NCBI RefSeq assembly: GCF_019443105.1
Contig: NZ_JAHZIJ010000002.1
Span: 310,001-374,000 of the forward strand
Reading direction: 5' to 3'
Source: Paenibacillus oenotherae
Lineage (GTDB): Bacteria > Bacillota > Bacilli > Paenibacillales > Paenibacillaceae
Length of the DNA stretch: 64,000 nt
This document shows, in pieces, positions 1 to 9,488 of the stretch. The position numbers and the translations under genes were made by a program. The notes under the pieces were generated by a model, which was given only the letters and a program-made list of their open reading frames with translations, was not told where the DNA came from and ran no database searches. Position 1 is the first letter of the stretch. Every line of letters starts with the position of its first letter.

Positions 1-227
1 AATTGGCGCAGCTTGTGAAGCACAACCGTATGCCCGATATGAATATCCGGAGCCGACGGATCAAGCCCCAGCTTTACTTTCAGCGGCTTGCCAGTGGCCA
101 CTGCGCTGGCTACCTTCGCCTTTAATTCATCCTCCGGCACAATTTCTACAACGCCCCGGCGAATGACGCTCATCTGACGCTCTACCTCTTGCTGCTGCTC
201 GGGTGTAAGCTCTTCCCATTTAACCAT
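1..227 (-). CDS. tyrS: Tyrosyl-tRNA synthetase, N-terminal part (cut by window edge)
   Basis: Charges tRNA-Tyr with tyrosine in the cytoplasm. Only the first ~75 residues are in the window; the gene runs off the left edge. The class I signature is readable: a [16 protein letters not shown] stretch holds the HIGH motif that binds ATP. The start is the ATG at 227 ([12 protein letters not shown]), behind a purine-rich site at about 233-242. A T-box leader with a transcription terminator lies directly upstream, which fits an aminoacyl-tRNA synthetase gene controlled by uncharged tRNA. Neighbouring acsA/acuAC match the B. subtilis tyrS neighbourhood. Confidence 0.95.
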   Translation of the reverse strand, partial: MVKWEELTPEQQQEVERQMSVIRRGVVEIVPEDELKAKVASAVATGKPLKVKLGLDPSAPDIHIGHTVVLHKLRQ

Positions 228-251
228 TCACATTCACTCCTGTCCGGAAAT

Positions 252-535
252 AGAAAAAAATCCTTTCGTCACAAGGGACGAGAAGGATTTGCTCGCGGTA
301 CCACCCTAATTAGAACCCTCCTCTGGCGACATCTGCCTTGCGTCCCATAGAAGCGGCTCTCACTTCATTATCATAACGGATTAGATCCGGAACAGACTAC
401 TGGCACTCGCATAGACTGCGGCCGTTCATCCATTCAGCTCGAGGCGGTAATTCAATCTTCGGCTCGTACCGGTTCACACCATCCACCGGCTCTCTGTAAC
501 GTCTATCCGCAGATCTACTGCATGCCTGTCAGCAC
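252..535 (-). promoter_or_regulatory. T-box riboswitch leader of tyrS
   Basis: The minus strand carries the T-box core AGGGTGGTACCGCG (complement of 294-307). It is followed by an intrinsic terminator hairpin whose arms AAATCCTT and AAGGATTT (about 258-290) end in a T run. Upstream is an AGAGAGCCGG segment typical of stem I. A TAC (Tyr) triplet at 449-447 in an unpaired-looking context is a candidate specifier. Expected logic: uncharged tRNA-Tyr pairs with the specifier and the T-box bulge and favours the antiterminator. The core and terminator are seen directly; the specifier is inference. Confidence 0.9.
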
Positions 536-667
536 TGTTTTTCTTATGCATTTATCTTGTTCGTTTATACCACAGCCATGTAAGAGAAGTCAATAATTCC
601 ATCCTCCGCAGATTGCAGCATATCGCACCATTTCGCCTAAAGTTTGGGCAAAAATAGGCCTCTTTTC

Positions 668-696
668 TGCAATTCAATGTCGATTTATGCTATAAT
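668..696 (+). promoter_or_regulatory. Probable sigma-A promoter of the PBP gene
   Basis: A perfect TATAAT at 691-696 lies 35 bp before the chosen start codon, with a weak -35 (TGCAAT, 668-673) at 17 bp spacing. The strong ribosome site GAGGAGGAGA (711-720) follows. Confidence 0.55.
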
Positions 697-730
697 ACTT
701 CTGTTAATCAGAGGAGGAGAGTATGACCAT

Positions 731-3700
731 ATGGATCAAGACCGCGATCTGAACAAGAATGGATATAGCCGATGGCGGACATTCGGGCTCGTATCGTACA
801 TAACTGTTAAATGGATTGTAATCTTCGCTGTCATGTTCGGGTTGTTTATTGGCGGCATCATGACAGGCTACGTTGCCTCATTCGTTACCGACGAGCCGAT
901 TCGCTCCAGAGCGGAAATTGAATCGAAGATCAATGAAAACGCCATCACCGGCTTTGTCTATTTCAACGATGGCCAAACTCCGGTAGGCCAGCTTCGGACC
1001 GAAGAAGACCGCCGTTTGATCAAGTATGAGGATTTGCCTCAGCATGTCATCAATGCCGTGCTTGCCATCGAAGACAACAATTTCGAGAGCCACATCGGCG
1101 TTGACATGAACGGTCTCGGACGCGCAGCCAAGCAGAAGCTGTTCAATGAGGATACGCAGACCGGGGGCAGCACGCTGACGCAACAGCTTGCCCGGCGGGT
1201 ATTTCTAAGCCTGGACAAGACAGACAGCCGGAAAGTAAAGGAGATTTTCCTCTCCCTGCGGCTGGAGCGCTTTCTGACGAAGAAGCAAATATTGACCGCT
1301 TACCTGAATAAGGTGCCCTTCGGGACAGGAGCCAATGGCTATAACCTGTTCGGAATCAAAGCAGCGGCCAAAGGCATTTTTAATGTAAATGATCTTAACC
1401 AGCTGAACATTGCGCAGGCTGCCTATCTCGCCGGATTGCCGCAGCGTCCTTCCGCTTATACGGCTTTCACAAGCAAAGGGAAGTTCAATGAAAAAGGGTT
1501 CAAGCTCGCCGTTGAACGGCAGCAGAACGTGCTGAAGCGGATGCTCGACACCGGCCGAATCAGCAGATCTCAATATGATGAGGCGCTGCAGTTCGACATC
1601 TCCGGCTCGCTGGCCAAGCCATCAGAGAAGGCTTACTCCACTTTCCCGTATTTGATGCTGGAAGCGGAGCGCCAAGCGGCCGAAATTTTATTGATGCAGA
1701 AAGACACGACGCTAACACTCGCTGACATGAGAAAGAAGGAGACTGCTCCTCTTATCGAGGAAGCACGCGAGCATCTGCTGCGCGGCGGCTATCATATTTA
1801 TACTACAATCGATAAACGCATCTACAATATGATGAAGAAGATCGGATCGGATGAGAACAATTTCACTCCGAGAAGTGAAGAGAAAGGGATCGAACAGATC
1901 GCGGCCATCATGCTGGACCATAAGACCGGCGCCATTCTCAGCATGCTGGAAGGCCGTGATTTCTATGAGGAGCAGATGAATCATGCCACGCAGATGACTC
2001 GTCAGCCGGGTTCCACCATGAAACCGATTGCCGCCTATCTGCCTGCGATTGAGAGCGGGCTTGTGCAGCCGGGCAGCATCATTGACGATGCGCCAATGGT
2101 GTTCAAGGATGGCCAGAAGGGCTTCCATATCCCGATGAACTCCAACAAGAAGTTCTATGGATTGGTTACAGCGCGTGAAGCATTGAACCGCTCGCTGAAT
2201 CTGCCCGCACTCAAAGTGTTCAATGAGATGGTCAAAATCGAGGAAGCATGGAAATTTACACGCAAGCTCGGCATTACGACTCTGCAGCCCGAGGATGATG
2301 GCGCTCAAACCGGCGTAATCGGCGGTCTAAGCAAAGGCGTTACGGTGGAAGAGCTTACCAATGCCTATGGCTCCATTGCCAACAAGGGAATCCTCAACGA
2401 TGCTTATATGATCAGCAAAATTACGGACGGCGAAGGCAATATCGTCTATGAGCACAAGAGCAAGCCGCTGCGCGTCTTCTCGGAGCAAACCGCCTTCCTT
2501 ATGACGGACATGCTTCGCACTGTAATTTCCGATGGCAGCGGAACGGGGCACGCGATTGCGTCGCAGTTCAAGAAGTATGGGGAAATCCCGATTGTCGGCA
2601 AGACGGGCTCTACCCAGAGCTATGGGGATGTCTGGTTTATGGGCTATACCCCTGATATTACGCTTGGCGTATGGGCCGGATATGAGAAGCAGGCCCACAC
2701 GCTCTCCAAGAATGGACGAACCAGGGCAAGGTCGATCTGGACGATGATTATGAATGAAGTTACTGCAGAACGTGCAGAGCTGTTCCCGACGAAGAAATTC
2801 GAGATGCCATCCGGTATCGTGAAAGCTACTGTCTCTAGTGTCAGCGGCAAGCTGCCAAGCAGTCTGACAAGGCAAATGGGCATGAGTGTTACCGATTGGT
2901 TCAACAAGAAGTATCTACCGAAGAAACAAGATGACGCACTGGTTAAAGTCGCTTATATCACCTATAACGGAATCAACTATCTTCCGCATGAATCGACACC
3001 TTCGGATATGCTGAAGGAGCAGATCGTGATTAAGCGTGAGAAGCCGCTTGATGAATTAATGGAAGAGATTGCTGCAGCACAATCCAAGCTGCCGGGCTCA
3101 AGCAGACGGGCAATGAGCGCCTATCTGCCAGCTGACGCCGGAAGGGATGCCCCTTCCAAGCTCGACCCTCGTGTCGATGACGGAGCTGCCCCTTCTGCTC
3201 CATCGAACGTGCGGCTTGAGACGATATCCAGCAATCGTGCGTATCGGATCACTTTCTCGGCATCGAAGCAAAAGGATGTTGCCGGCTATCGCTTATACCG
3301 CTCCGTTAACGGGGCCTCTTACACCGTCTCGGGAGCTCCTGTTCTCGCTGGCGATGATACGAAATTTACGGTTCACCTCGGCGCTGCTGGCACTTACAGC
3401 TACTATGTAACAGCAGTCGATATTGGCGGCCATGAGTCATCACCGAGTGCTACCGTCACTATTGGAGGCAATAATGCAGGAACTGCAACGCCACCAGGAA
3501 CGAATGGTTCTACAACAGGCCAGCAGGGCGAGGGCAATGGTGAGGTAATACCGAATCCCGGTGAGCTTGACTTAACCGTTCCTTCTGCTCCATGGGATGT
3601 CAAGACCGAAGCATCGGGCGTCGGAATCAAGCTGTCCTGGGTCGCGAATGCCGTCTCTGAGCAGGTAACGGGCTATAACATCTATTATCAATCAGCTGCA

Positions 3701-3838
3701 GATAATGACTTTCAGCTTATCGGCTCGTCTGCAACCTCGGAATATGAATCTCCGCAATCTGCGGGATCATTCCGTGTAACAGCGGTTAACGAGGCTGGAG
3801 AGTCTCCTTTCTCCGTTACAGTTCAAGTGAATGAATAG
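731..3838 (+). CDS. Class A penicillin-binding protein (transglycosylase/transpeptidase) with two C-terminal FnIII domains
   Basis: Polymerises lipid II into glycan strands and cross-links them outside the membrane. Residue numbers are from ATG 731, the start that fits the GAGGAGGAGA ribosome site; an upstream TTG would add 29 unlikely residues. In order: basic cytoplasmic tail, membrane anchor (~23-50), GT51 domain with the catalytic EDNNF (114-118) and GGSTLTQQ (145-152), then the transpeptidase with S-T-M-K (Ser 428), S-L-N (488) and K-T-G (624). The tail from ~820 has two fibronectin-III-like units (PSAPSNV... and PSAPWDV...), about 90 residues each, split by a Gly/Thr/Pro linker. At 1035 aa it is long for the class, because of the FnIII tail. 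Known class A PBPs of bacilli can also carry FnIII tails. Single-gene unit closed by a bidirectional terminator. Confidence 0.95.
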   Translation: MDQDRDLNKNGYSRWRTFGLVSYITVKWIVIFAVMFGLFIGGIMTGYVASFVTDEPIRSRAEIESKINENAITGFVYFNDGQTPVGQLRTEEDRRLIKYEDLPQHVINAVLAIEDNNFESHIGVDMNGLGRAAKQKLFNEDTQTGGSTLTQQLARRVFLSLDKTDSRKVKEIFLSLRLERFLTKKQILTAYLNKVPFGTGANGYNLFGIKAAAKGIFNVNDLNQLNIAQAAYLAGLPQRPSAYTAFTSKGKFNEKGFKLAVERQQNVLKRMLDTGRISRSQYDEALQFDISGSLAKPSEKAYSTFPYLMLEAERQAAEILLMQKDTTLTLADMRKKETAPLIEEAREHLLRGGYHIYTTIDKRIYNMMKKIGSDENNFTPRSEEKGIEQIAAIMLDHKTGAILSMLEGRDFYEEQMNHATQMTRQPGSTMKPIAAYLPAIESGLVQPGSIIDDAPMVFKDGQKGFHIPMNSNKKFYGLVTAREALNRSLNLPALKVFNEMVKIEEAWKFTRKLGITTLQPEDDGAQTGVIGGLSKGVTVEELTNAYGSIANKGILNDAYMISKITDGEGNIVYEHKSKPLRVFSEQTAFLMTDMLRTVISDGSGTGHAIASQFKKYGEIPIVGKTGSTQSYGDVWFMGYTPDITLGVWAGYEKQAHTLSKNGRTRARSIWTMIMNEVTAERAELFPTKKFEMPSGIVKATVSSVSGKLPSSLTRQMGMSVTDWFNKKYLPKKQDDALVKVAYITYNGINYLPHESTPSDMLKEQIVIKREKPLDELMEEIAAAQSKLPGSSRRAMSAYLPADAGRDAPSKLDPRVDDGAAPSAPSNVRLETISSNRAYRITFSASKQKDVAGYRLYRSVNGASYTVSGAPVLAGDDTKFTVHLGAAGTYSYYVTAVDIGGHESSPSATVTIGGNNAGTATPPGTNGSTTGQQGEGNGEVIPNPGELDLTVPSAPWDVKTEASGVGIKLSWVANAVSEQVTGYNIYYQSAADNDFQLIGSSATSEYESPQSAGSFRVTAVNEAGESPFSVTVQVNE

Positions 3839-3840
3839 CA

Positions 3841-3899
3841 GAAAGGCTTCCTGCCGATATGCAGCGACTGGGTCGCAGCATATCGGCGGAAGCCTTTTC
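3841..3899. terminator. Bidirectional intrinsic terminator between the PBP gene and acsA
   Basis: Long stem AAAGGCTTCC...GCCGATATGC paired with GCATATCGGC...GGAAGCCTTTT. Both genes converge on it, with A-rich and T-rich flanks for termination in both directions. Confidence 0.85.
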
Positions 3900-3906
3900 T
3901 AATATG

Positions 3907-5631
3907 TTAATCCTCAATCGTAGAGAGATCCCCTGTCGGCAGGTTAAGCTCCCATGCCTTCAGAACGCGGCGCATAATCTTGCCGCTGCGGGTCTTGGGC
4001 AGTTTATCCCTGAATTCAATCTCGCGTGGCGAAGCATGCGCGGACAGCCCTTCCTTGACGAACTTCGCTATATCCGCCTTGAGCTCCTCGGAAGGCGAAT
4101 AGCCTTCTCTAAGCGCTATAAAGGCTTTAATAATCTCGCCGCGCATAGGATCCGGCTTGCCGATTACGCCTGCCTCAGCAATAGCCGGATGCTCCACGAG
4201 CTTGCTCTCCACCTCGAATGGTCCTACGCGCTCTCCTGCTGTATTGATTACATCATCAATTCTGCCTTGGAACCAGAAATAGCCGTCTTCGTCCATGTAA
4301 GCAGAATCTCCGGAAATGTACCAGCCAGGAATGCGCAAATATTCCTCGAACTTGGCCGGATTGTTCCATACTTTGCGCATCATGGATGGCCACGGTGTCT
4401 TAATGGCCAGATTGCCCATCCGATAGGGCGGCAATACATTCCCGCTGTCATCGATAATAGCGGCCTCAATGCCAGGCAGCGGCCGTCCCATAGAGCCAGG
4501 CTTAATCTCCATGCAAGGATAGTTGCAGATCAGCTGAGCGCCTGTCTCTGTCATCCACCATGTATCGTGAATACGCTGCTTGTAGACTTTCAGCCCCCAT
4601 CTAACCACCTCTGGGTTAAGCGGCTCGCCGACACTGAGTACATGCCTCAGACTTGTCAGATCATAGCCGTTCACGACATCATCGCCAGCCCCCATCAGCA
4701 TGCGGAATGCGGTCGGCGCGCTGTACCAGACCGTAACGCGGTATTTCTCAATTGTTGCATACCAGTCCTGCGGGCTGAAGCGCCCTCCGCGAATGACGTT
4801 GGTTGCTCCATTCAGCCATGGAGCAAAGATGCCGTATGAGGTGCCTGTTACCCAGCCGGGATCAGCTGTACACCAGTAGATATCATCCGGCTTCAGATCA
4901 AGAACTACATGTCCTGTATAATAATGCTGAATCATCGCATTCTGGACATGGAAGATGCCTTTCGGCTTGCCGGTCGAACCCGACGTATAGTGAATGATCA
5001 GCCCGTCTTCCCGGCCCAGCCACTCAATATCGGATTGTTCGGATACAGCTGCCATCTCGGCCTTGTAGTCTACAATTCGATCACCCGGCTCAATCTCATC
5101 GCCGAACACAATAATATGCTTGAGCTGCGGCAGTTCATCCTTAGGAATACGGGAGAGCAGCGAAGGTGTCGTTACGATCGCTACGGCCTCGCTATCCTGC
5201 AGGCGGTCCCTTACCGCCGTCTCCATGAATGCTTCGAAGAGCGGGCCTACAACAGCGCCAACCTTCAACGTGCCGAGCAAGCTGAAGTAAAGCTCCGGCG
5301 TGCGCGGCATAAATATAAATACCCGCTCTCCCTTTGCAACTCCGAGCTTGCGGAGCACATTGGCAAAACGGTTCGACTGCTCTGACATCTGCTGGAAGGT
5401 ATAAGATTCGTCACGATCCTTATCGCTATAGTAAAGCGCAATTTTGCCGCCTCGTCCCTGCTCCACATGACGGTCAATTGCCTCGTAAGCCATGTTGACT
5501 TTACCGGTTTCTTGCCAGGAGAAACGCTGCTCCAGTTGTTCAAAGTTAAAATTCTGTACGGTTTCTTCGTAATTGGTCATGTTGGAGCCGGATGCCGAAA
5601 CCGAGACCCGTTCTTGATGTAAATCAGCCAT
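3907..5631 (-). CDS. acsA: Acetyl-CoA synthetase (AMP-forming)
   Basis: Activates acetate to acetyl-CoA through acetyl-AMP. The 574-aa protein matches the B. subtilis AcsA length and recalls its sequence closely. Visible motifs: P-loop-like YTSGSTGKPKG (215-225), WWMTETG, the hinge/adenylate segment GDSAYMDEDGYFWFQGR, and the C-terminal PKTRSGKIMRRVL. Lys 551 in SGKIMRR is the conserved catalytic lysine that AcuA acetylates in B. subtilis to switch the enzyme off. Start ATG 5631 follows an AGGAGG site about 10 nt upstream. The gene is divergent from acuA/acuC, whose products reversibly modify it, so target and modifiers sit at one locus. A cre-like site lies in the shared upstream region. Confidence 0.97.
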   Translation of the reverse strand: MADLHQERVSVSASGSNMTNYEETVQNFNFEQLEQRFSWQETGKVNMAYEAIDRHVEQGRGGKIALYYSDKDRDESYTFQQMSEQSNRFANVLRKLGVAKGERVFIFMPRTPELYFSLLGTLKVGAVVGPLFEAFMETAVRDRLQDSEAVAIVTTPSLLSRIPKDELPQLKHIIVFGDEIEPGDRIVDYKAEMAAVSEQSDIEWLGREDGLIIHYTSGSTGKPKGIFHVQNAMIQHYYTGHVVLDLKPDDIYWCTADPGWVTGTSYGIFAPWLNGATNVIRGGRFSPQDWYATIEKYRVTVWYSAPTAFRMLMGAGDDVVNGYDLTSLRHVLSVGEPLNPEVVRWGLKVYKQRIHDTWWMTETGAQLICNYPCMEIKPGSMGRPLPGIEAAIIDDSGNVLPPYRMGNLAIKTPWPSMMRKVWNNPAKFEEYLRIPGWYISGDSAYMDEDGYFWFQGRIDDVINTAGERVGPFEVESKLVEHPAIAEAGVIGKPDPMRGEIIKAFIALREGYSPSEELKADIAKFVKEGLSAHASPREIEFRDKLPKTRSGKIMRRVLKAWELNLPTGDLSTIED

Positions 5632-5680
5632 AAATCATCATCCTCCTACCCATTGTCAAACAATTCCACACAAACTTATC

Positions 5681-5694
5681 AGAATACGCTTTCA
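5681..5694. promoter_or_regulatory. Candidate cre (CcpA operator) between acsA and acuA
   Basis: AGAATACGCTTTCA fits the cre consensus TGWAANCGNTNWCA with two mismatches and keeps the central CG. It lies in the 158-bp divergent intergenic region. In B. subtilis both acsA and acuABC are repressed by CcpA through cre sites here; the function in this window is inference. Confidence 0.5.
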
Positions 5695-5789
5695 TCTTAC
5701 ATCATCAGACGTTGTCGTTCAACCATTCACTTCCCTTCTCCCTAATATTTTGTTATAAGTAGGATAGCACCCCGAAAGGAGACAAGGCC

Positions 5790-6422
5790 GTGGAACATCG
5801 TAAAATGATGCATGCGGAGCGTCTGCCCTACAAGGATCGGGAACTCGTCATAGAAGGCCCGATTCCAGCGGATGTATTGTCACGATTAACGCTGCACCAT
5901 GATTTGGACGCATTCCGCCGTCCGCTTGAACAGCACAAGGCATTAATCGAAATCTCTGAGCTAGAAGAAGGACGCATCATTGCAGCAAGAGACGGAGAGA
6001 CAATCGTTGGATATGTAACTTTCCATTACCCCGATGAGTTGGAGCGTTGGTCAGAGGGCGGCATGAAGGATCTGATCGAGCTCGGGGCTGTTGAGGTTGC
6101 GGATGAGTATCGTTCGCTCGGCCTTGGCAAACGAATGATACAGACCGCTTTTGCCGGCGATCAATTGGAGAACGCTATCGTCTACACGACGGAGTATTAT
6201 TGGCATTGGGATCTGGAAGCGACAGGACTTAATGTATGGGAATACCGTACCATGATGGAGAACTTGATGAAAGCTGTCGGGATGGTCTGGTTTGCCACTG
6301 ACGATCCGGAGATTTGCGCCCACCCCGCTAATTGCTTGATGGTACGCATCGGCAGGGAGGTTCCCCTCTCTTCTGTCGAGCAGTTCGATCAGGTTCGCTT
6401 CAGACAGCGGTTCATGTATTGA
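5790..6422 (+). CDS. acuA: Acetoin utilization protein AcuA, GNAT protein acetyltransferase
   Basis: GNAT-family lysine acetyltransferase that, in B. subtilis, acetylates the catalytic lysine of AcsA and shuts it off. 210 aa, the same length as the B. subtilis protein, with highly conserved stretches (MKDLIELGAVEVADEYR, VYTTEYYWHWDLEATG, WFATDDPEICAHPANC). The acetyl-CoA-binding RSLGLGKRM loop at ~110-118 is the GNAT motif A. It starts at GTG 5790 behind AAAGGAGAC (5776-5784). acuC starts 17 bp after its stop, so the two are one operon, divergent from acsA. Confidence 0.93.
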   Translation: MEHRKMMHAERLPYKDRELVIEGPIPADVLSRLTLHHDLDAFRRPLEQHKALIEISELEEGRIIAARDGETIVGYVTFHYPDELERWSEGGMKDLIELGAVEVADEYRSLGLGKRMIQTAFAGDQLENAIVYTTEYYWHWDLEATGLNVWEYRTMMENLMKAVGMVWFATDDPEICAHPANCLMVRIGREVPLSSVEQFDQVRFRQRFMY

Positions 6423-6439
6423 CTAGATTAGGAAGGACG

Positions 6440-7627
6440 ATGACGAGGATGTCGGCCAATGCCGTATTTATACTTCATCCGGGCGCTGCCCGTTACAAGT
6501 TCAGTGACGCGCATCCGTTCGATCCAAGACGGTTATCATTAACCGTTGATCTGCTGGATGCAGTCGGAGCGTTAAATGATGGACAGCGCATAGCTCCAAG
6601 CCTTGCTGATGAGCATATGCTATCACTCATCCATAGATATGATTATATTGAAGCCGTACGCCAGCTGAGTGAAGAAGCCCCGTCTCCCTACTGGGCCAAT
6701 CAAGCCCCGCGGTACGGGCTGTCCACTGAAGACACGCCATTCTTCCCCGGCATGCACAATGCGGCTGCCGCCATCGCAGGCGGATCCACTCTAGCTGCCG
6801 ATCTGGTCATGTCCGGCCAATATAAGCATGCCTATCATATGGCAGGCGGTCTTCACCATGCGTTTCCTGACCATGCTTCAGGATTCTGCATCTACAATGA
6901 TGCAGCGATTGCTATCGCCAACATTAGAAGGCAGTATGGAGCGCGTGTCTTATACATCGATACTGACGTTCATCATGGGGACGGCGTCCAATGGGCGTTC
7001 TACAATGATCCGGAGGTATGTACATATTCGATTCATGAGACGGGCAAATATCTGTTCCCAGGAACCGGCTTCGTCCATGAGCGCGGGAATGAGCTCGGAT
7101 TTGGCACAAGCTTCAATGTTCCGCTGGAGCCTTATACAGAGGATGAATCCTGGCTGGAGAGCTTCACGATCTCGATTGCGAAGGTAGCTGCCGCCTTCAA
7201 GCCCGATGTTATTGTCAGCCAGCATGGCTGCGATGCCCACGCCTTCGATCCGCTCTCCAACATTCATTGCAGTATGCGGATCTACCAAGCGATGCCTGCC
7301 ATAATCCATCAGCTCGCCCACACTTATGCCGGGGGACGATGGGTAGCTGTCGGCGGCGGCGGGTATGACATCTGGCGCGTTGTGCCGCGTGCCTGGGCGC
7401 TTGTATGGCTGGAGATGACGGATCATCCGCTCGCAGCCAAGCTCGCTGACAGCGAGGATAATGAGCCTTTGCCAGCGGCATGGCTGGAACGGTGGGGAGC
7501 TCAAAGTCCGGATCCCCTGCCAGCTCATTGGCTGGACGACACATCAGCGTGGCCGCCCATGCCGAGACGAGCAATTATTGACGAACGGAATCGCCAGACT
7601 ACAGCAATTGCCATTCAAGAAATTTAA
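6440..7627 (+). CDS. acuC: AcuC, class I histone-deacetylase-like protein deacetylase
   Basis: Zinc-dependent deacetylase of the HDAC/acetoin-utilization family; in B. subtilis AcuC deacetylates AcsA and so reverses AcuA. About 395 aa (B. subtilis ~387). Family motifs seen: YHMAGGLHHAFPDHASGFC with the catalytic His pair, YIDTDVHHGDGVQ with zinc-binding Asp/His, and the late GGGGYD with the transition-state Tyr. Start: ATG 6440 (MTRMSANAVF) directly behind GGAAGG; ATG 6449 is also possible. The frame stays open upstream into acuA but has no support there. In B. subtilis acuB sits between acuA and acuC; here only 17 bp separate them. Confidence 0.93.
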   Translation: MTRMSANAVFILHPGAARYKFSDAHPFDPRRLSLTVDLLDAVGALNDGQRIAPSLADEHMLSLIHRYDYIEAVRQLSEEAPSPYWANQAPRYGLSTEDTPFFPGMHNAAAAIAGGSTLAADLVMSGQYKHAYHMAGGLHHAFPDHASGFCIYNDAAIAIANIRRQYGARVLYIDTDVHHGDGVQWAFYNDPEVCTYSIHETGKYLFPGTGFVHERGNELGFGTSFNVPLEPYTEDESWLESFTISIAKVAAAFKPDVIVSQHGCDAHAFDPLSNIHCSMRIYQAMPAIIHQLAHTYAGGRWVAVGGGGYDIWRVVPRAWALVWLEMTDHPLAAKLADSEDNEPLPAAWLERWGAQSPDPLPAHWLDDTSAWPPMPRRAIIDERNRQTTAIAIQEI

Positions 7628-7642
7628 TCCCCGAGAATACGA

Positions 7643-7695
7643 AAGGCTGCCGCATGTTATTCCCTCTTGAGACGGATAACATACGGCAGCCTTAT
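7643..7695. terminator. Bidirectional terminator between acuC and mtnN
   Basis: Perfect-looking arms AAGGCTGCCGCATGTTAT and ATAACATACGGCAGCCTT enclose a short loop. It serves the convergent acuAC and ccpA-mtnN units. Confidence 0.85.
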
Positions 7696-7708
7696 TGTAT
7701 GATATGAA

Positions 7709-8413
7709 TTACATATGCTGGATCATTTCATCGATAATACGATGCGAGTTAACCGAAGCTTCCTTAGTAAATTCAGCAAAATTAACATCTGCTGAACCAT
7801 CAGCCTTGTCGGACATGGAACGGATCACTACGTATGGAACATCGTTCATCGCACAGACCTGCGCCAGAGCTGCTCCCTCCATCTCGGTGCAAGCGCCATT
7901 GAGATCTTCATGCAGCTGGCGCACTACATCTCTGGAGGCGATGAATTGATCACCCGACAGAACCTTGCCCTTGATGCCACGACCGGGAAACAATAGATTG
8001 CAAGCCTTGTCGGCGAGATCAATCAGTGAAGGATCAGCAGTGAATTCAGACGTCTCCTGGAACGGAATTTGTCCTCTTGCGAAGCCAAGCGGCGAGCAAT
8101 CCATATCATGCTGAAGGCATGATGTCGAGATGACGATATCGCCAATGCTAAGCTTAGGATCAAGCGCTCCGGCAACACCAGTGAACAATACGCAATCCAC
8201 GCCTGCATCAATAAGAATCTGTGTGCATACCGCCGCATTTACTTTACCTACACCGGATTTGCAGAATACGACCTCACGCCCGTGCAGTGTGCCTTCCACA
8301 TATGTAATGCCTGCCTTGACGAATGTACTGCTCTGCTCTACATGCTCGTGAAGCAGCTCGATCTCTTCAACCATTGCTCCAATAATGCCAATTCTTGAAT
8401 ACGATGGTTTCAT
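7709..8413 (-). CDS. mtnN: 5'-methylthioadenosine/S-adenosylhomocysteine nucleosidase
   Basis: Hydrolyses MTA and SAH to adenine plus methylthioribose or ribosylhomocysteine, feeding methionine salvage and clearing methylation by-products. 234 aa, usual for the family. Motifs: IGIIGAMVEEIELL at the N-terminus, FTGVAGAL (phosphorylase/nucleosidase fold), CTEMEGAALAQVC (ribose-binding Met-Glu) and IRSMSDKAD with the catalytic Asp. Its ATG overlaps the ccpA stop (TAATG), so it is probably translated as the second gene of a ccpA-mtnN operon. That pairing has no obvious metabolic logic and may be simple read-through. Confidence 0.95.
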   Translation of the reverse strand: MKPSYSRIGIIGAMVEEIELLHEHVEQSSTFVKAGITYVEGTLHGREVVFCKSGVGKVNAAVCTQILIDAGVDCVLFTGVAGALDPKLSIGDIVISTSCLQHDMDCSPLGFARGQIPFQETSEFTADPSLIDLADKACNLLFPGRGIKGKVLSGDQFIASRDVVRQLHEDLNGACTEMEGAALAQVCAMNDVPYVVIRSMSDKADGSADVNFAEFTKEASVNSHRIIDEMIQHM

Positions 8414-9417
8414 TATAGGCTACCAACGGATTGACGCATGACAACTTCATGTGGAAGCACAACCTTGGCTTGCTCAACCGTTTCTTTCTTCATTAATTTC
8501 GTAAGCAGTCGCATGGATACCGCACCGATATCATACATCGGCTGCGCCACGGCACTCAGCTGTGGACGAACCATCGAGGCCATGCGGCTGTTGTCTACAC
8601 TAATGACAGAAAAATCAGCAGGAACCTTCAAGCCGTTGTCCTGGATACAGTGGATCGCTCCAATCGCCATCTCATCCGTTGCCGAGAATACAGCGGTAGG
8701 CCGATTAGGAAGCTCAAGGAAATGCTTCATCGCTTCCACGCCGGATTCGTAGCGGTAGTTGCCGATCCGCACCAGATTCTCATCGTAAGGCAATCCGGCC
8801 GTTTCCAGCGCACGTCTGTAGCCTTGGAAACGCGAATATCCATTAGCTGGATCCTGCAGCGTTCCACCGATCATCGCAATCGTCTTATGTCCTTGTTTGA
8901 TTAACGTTTGCACCGCGTCGAACGCGGCAGCCTCATGGTCAATATCAACAGAAGGAATCGTACCGTTCTCATCCGTTGTTGCACATAGAACAATGGGAAC
9001 ATTCGACGTGCGGAATGCCTGAAGATGCTCGTCCGTAACCGCGCCGCCCATAAACAGCAAGCCGTCTACCTGCTTCTCCAGCAGCGTATTGATAACCCGA
9101 ATTTCCTTATCCTTCTTCTTGTCCGCATTACACAAAATAATGTTGTAATGATACATGTTCGCTATATCTTCTATTCCCCGCGCTACTTCAGCAAAAATAG
9201 CGTTGGATATGTCGGGAATGACAACTCCGACAGTAGTCGTCTTCTTGCTTGCCAATCCACGCGCCACTGCATTAGGACGATAGCCAAGCCGTTCGATCGC
9301 TTCGAACACTTTCTTGCGAGTTTGCGGTTTGACGTTAGGGTTGTTGTTAACGACCCGGGATACCGTGGCCATCGACACGCCAGCTTCTCTTGCTACATCA
9401 TAAATGGTTACTGTCAC
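8413..9417 (-). CDS. ccpA: Catabolite control protein A, LacI-family regulator
   Basis: Master regulator of carbon catabolite repression/activation in Firmicutes; binds cre sites together with HPr-Ser46-P. 334 aa. N-terminal LacI helix-turn-helix ([20 protein letters not shown]) and hinge ([19 protein letters not shown]) are followed by a periplasmic-binding-protein-like core ([37 protein letters not shown]). Start GTG 9417 behind GGAGAG. It lies downstream of ytxJ, as in B. subtilis, which supports CcpA over other LacI members. Candidate targets in this window are the acsA/acuA region and the alpha-galactoside operon. Confidence 0.93.
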   Translation of the reverse strand: MTVTIYDVAREAGVSMATVSRVVNNNPNVKPQTRKKVFEAIERLGYRPNAVARGLASKKTTTVGVVIPDISNAIFAEVARGIEDIANMYHYNIILCNADKKKDKEIRVINTLLEKQVDGLLFMGGAVTDEHLQAFRTSNVPIVLCATTDENGTIPSVDIDHEAAAFDAVQTLIKQGHKTIAMIGGTLQDPANGYSRFQGYRRALETAGLPYDENLVRIGNYRYESGVEAMKHFLELPNRPTAVFSATDEMAIGAIHCIQDNGLKVPADFSVISVDNSRMASMVRPQLSAVAQPMYDIGAVSMRLLTKLMKKETVEQAKVVLPHEVVMRQSVGSL

Positions 9418-9488
9418 GGCCTTCTCTCCATTAGCTCAAATTTTAATCTCGCGCCGTATTACTGTACCGCTAATGATACGACAAAATA

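Noticed and set aside
644-730. Longer N-terminus of the PBP from an upstream TTG
   Set aside because: The added residues cross the TATAAT promoter and the ribosome site that fits ATG 731.
3859-4839. Long plus-strand open frame opposite acsA
   Set aside because: It is antisense to a clear acetyl-CoA synthetase, has no ribosome site and codes no recognisable motif.
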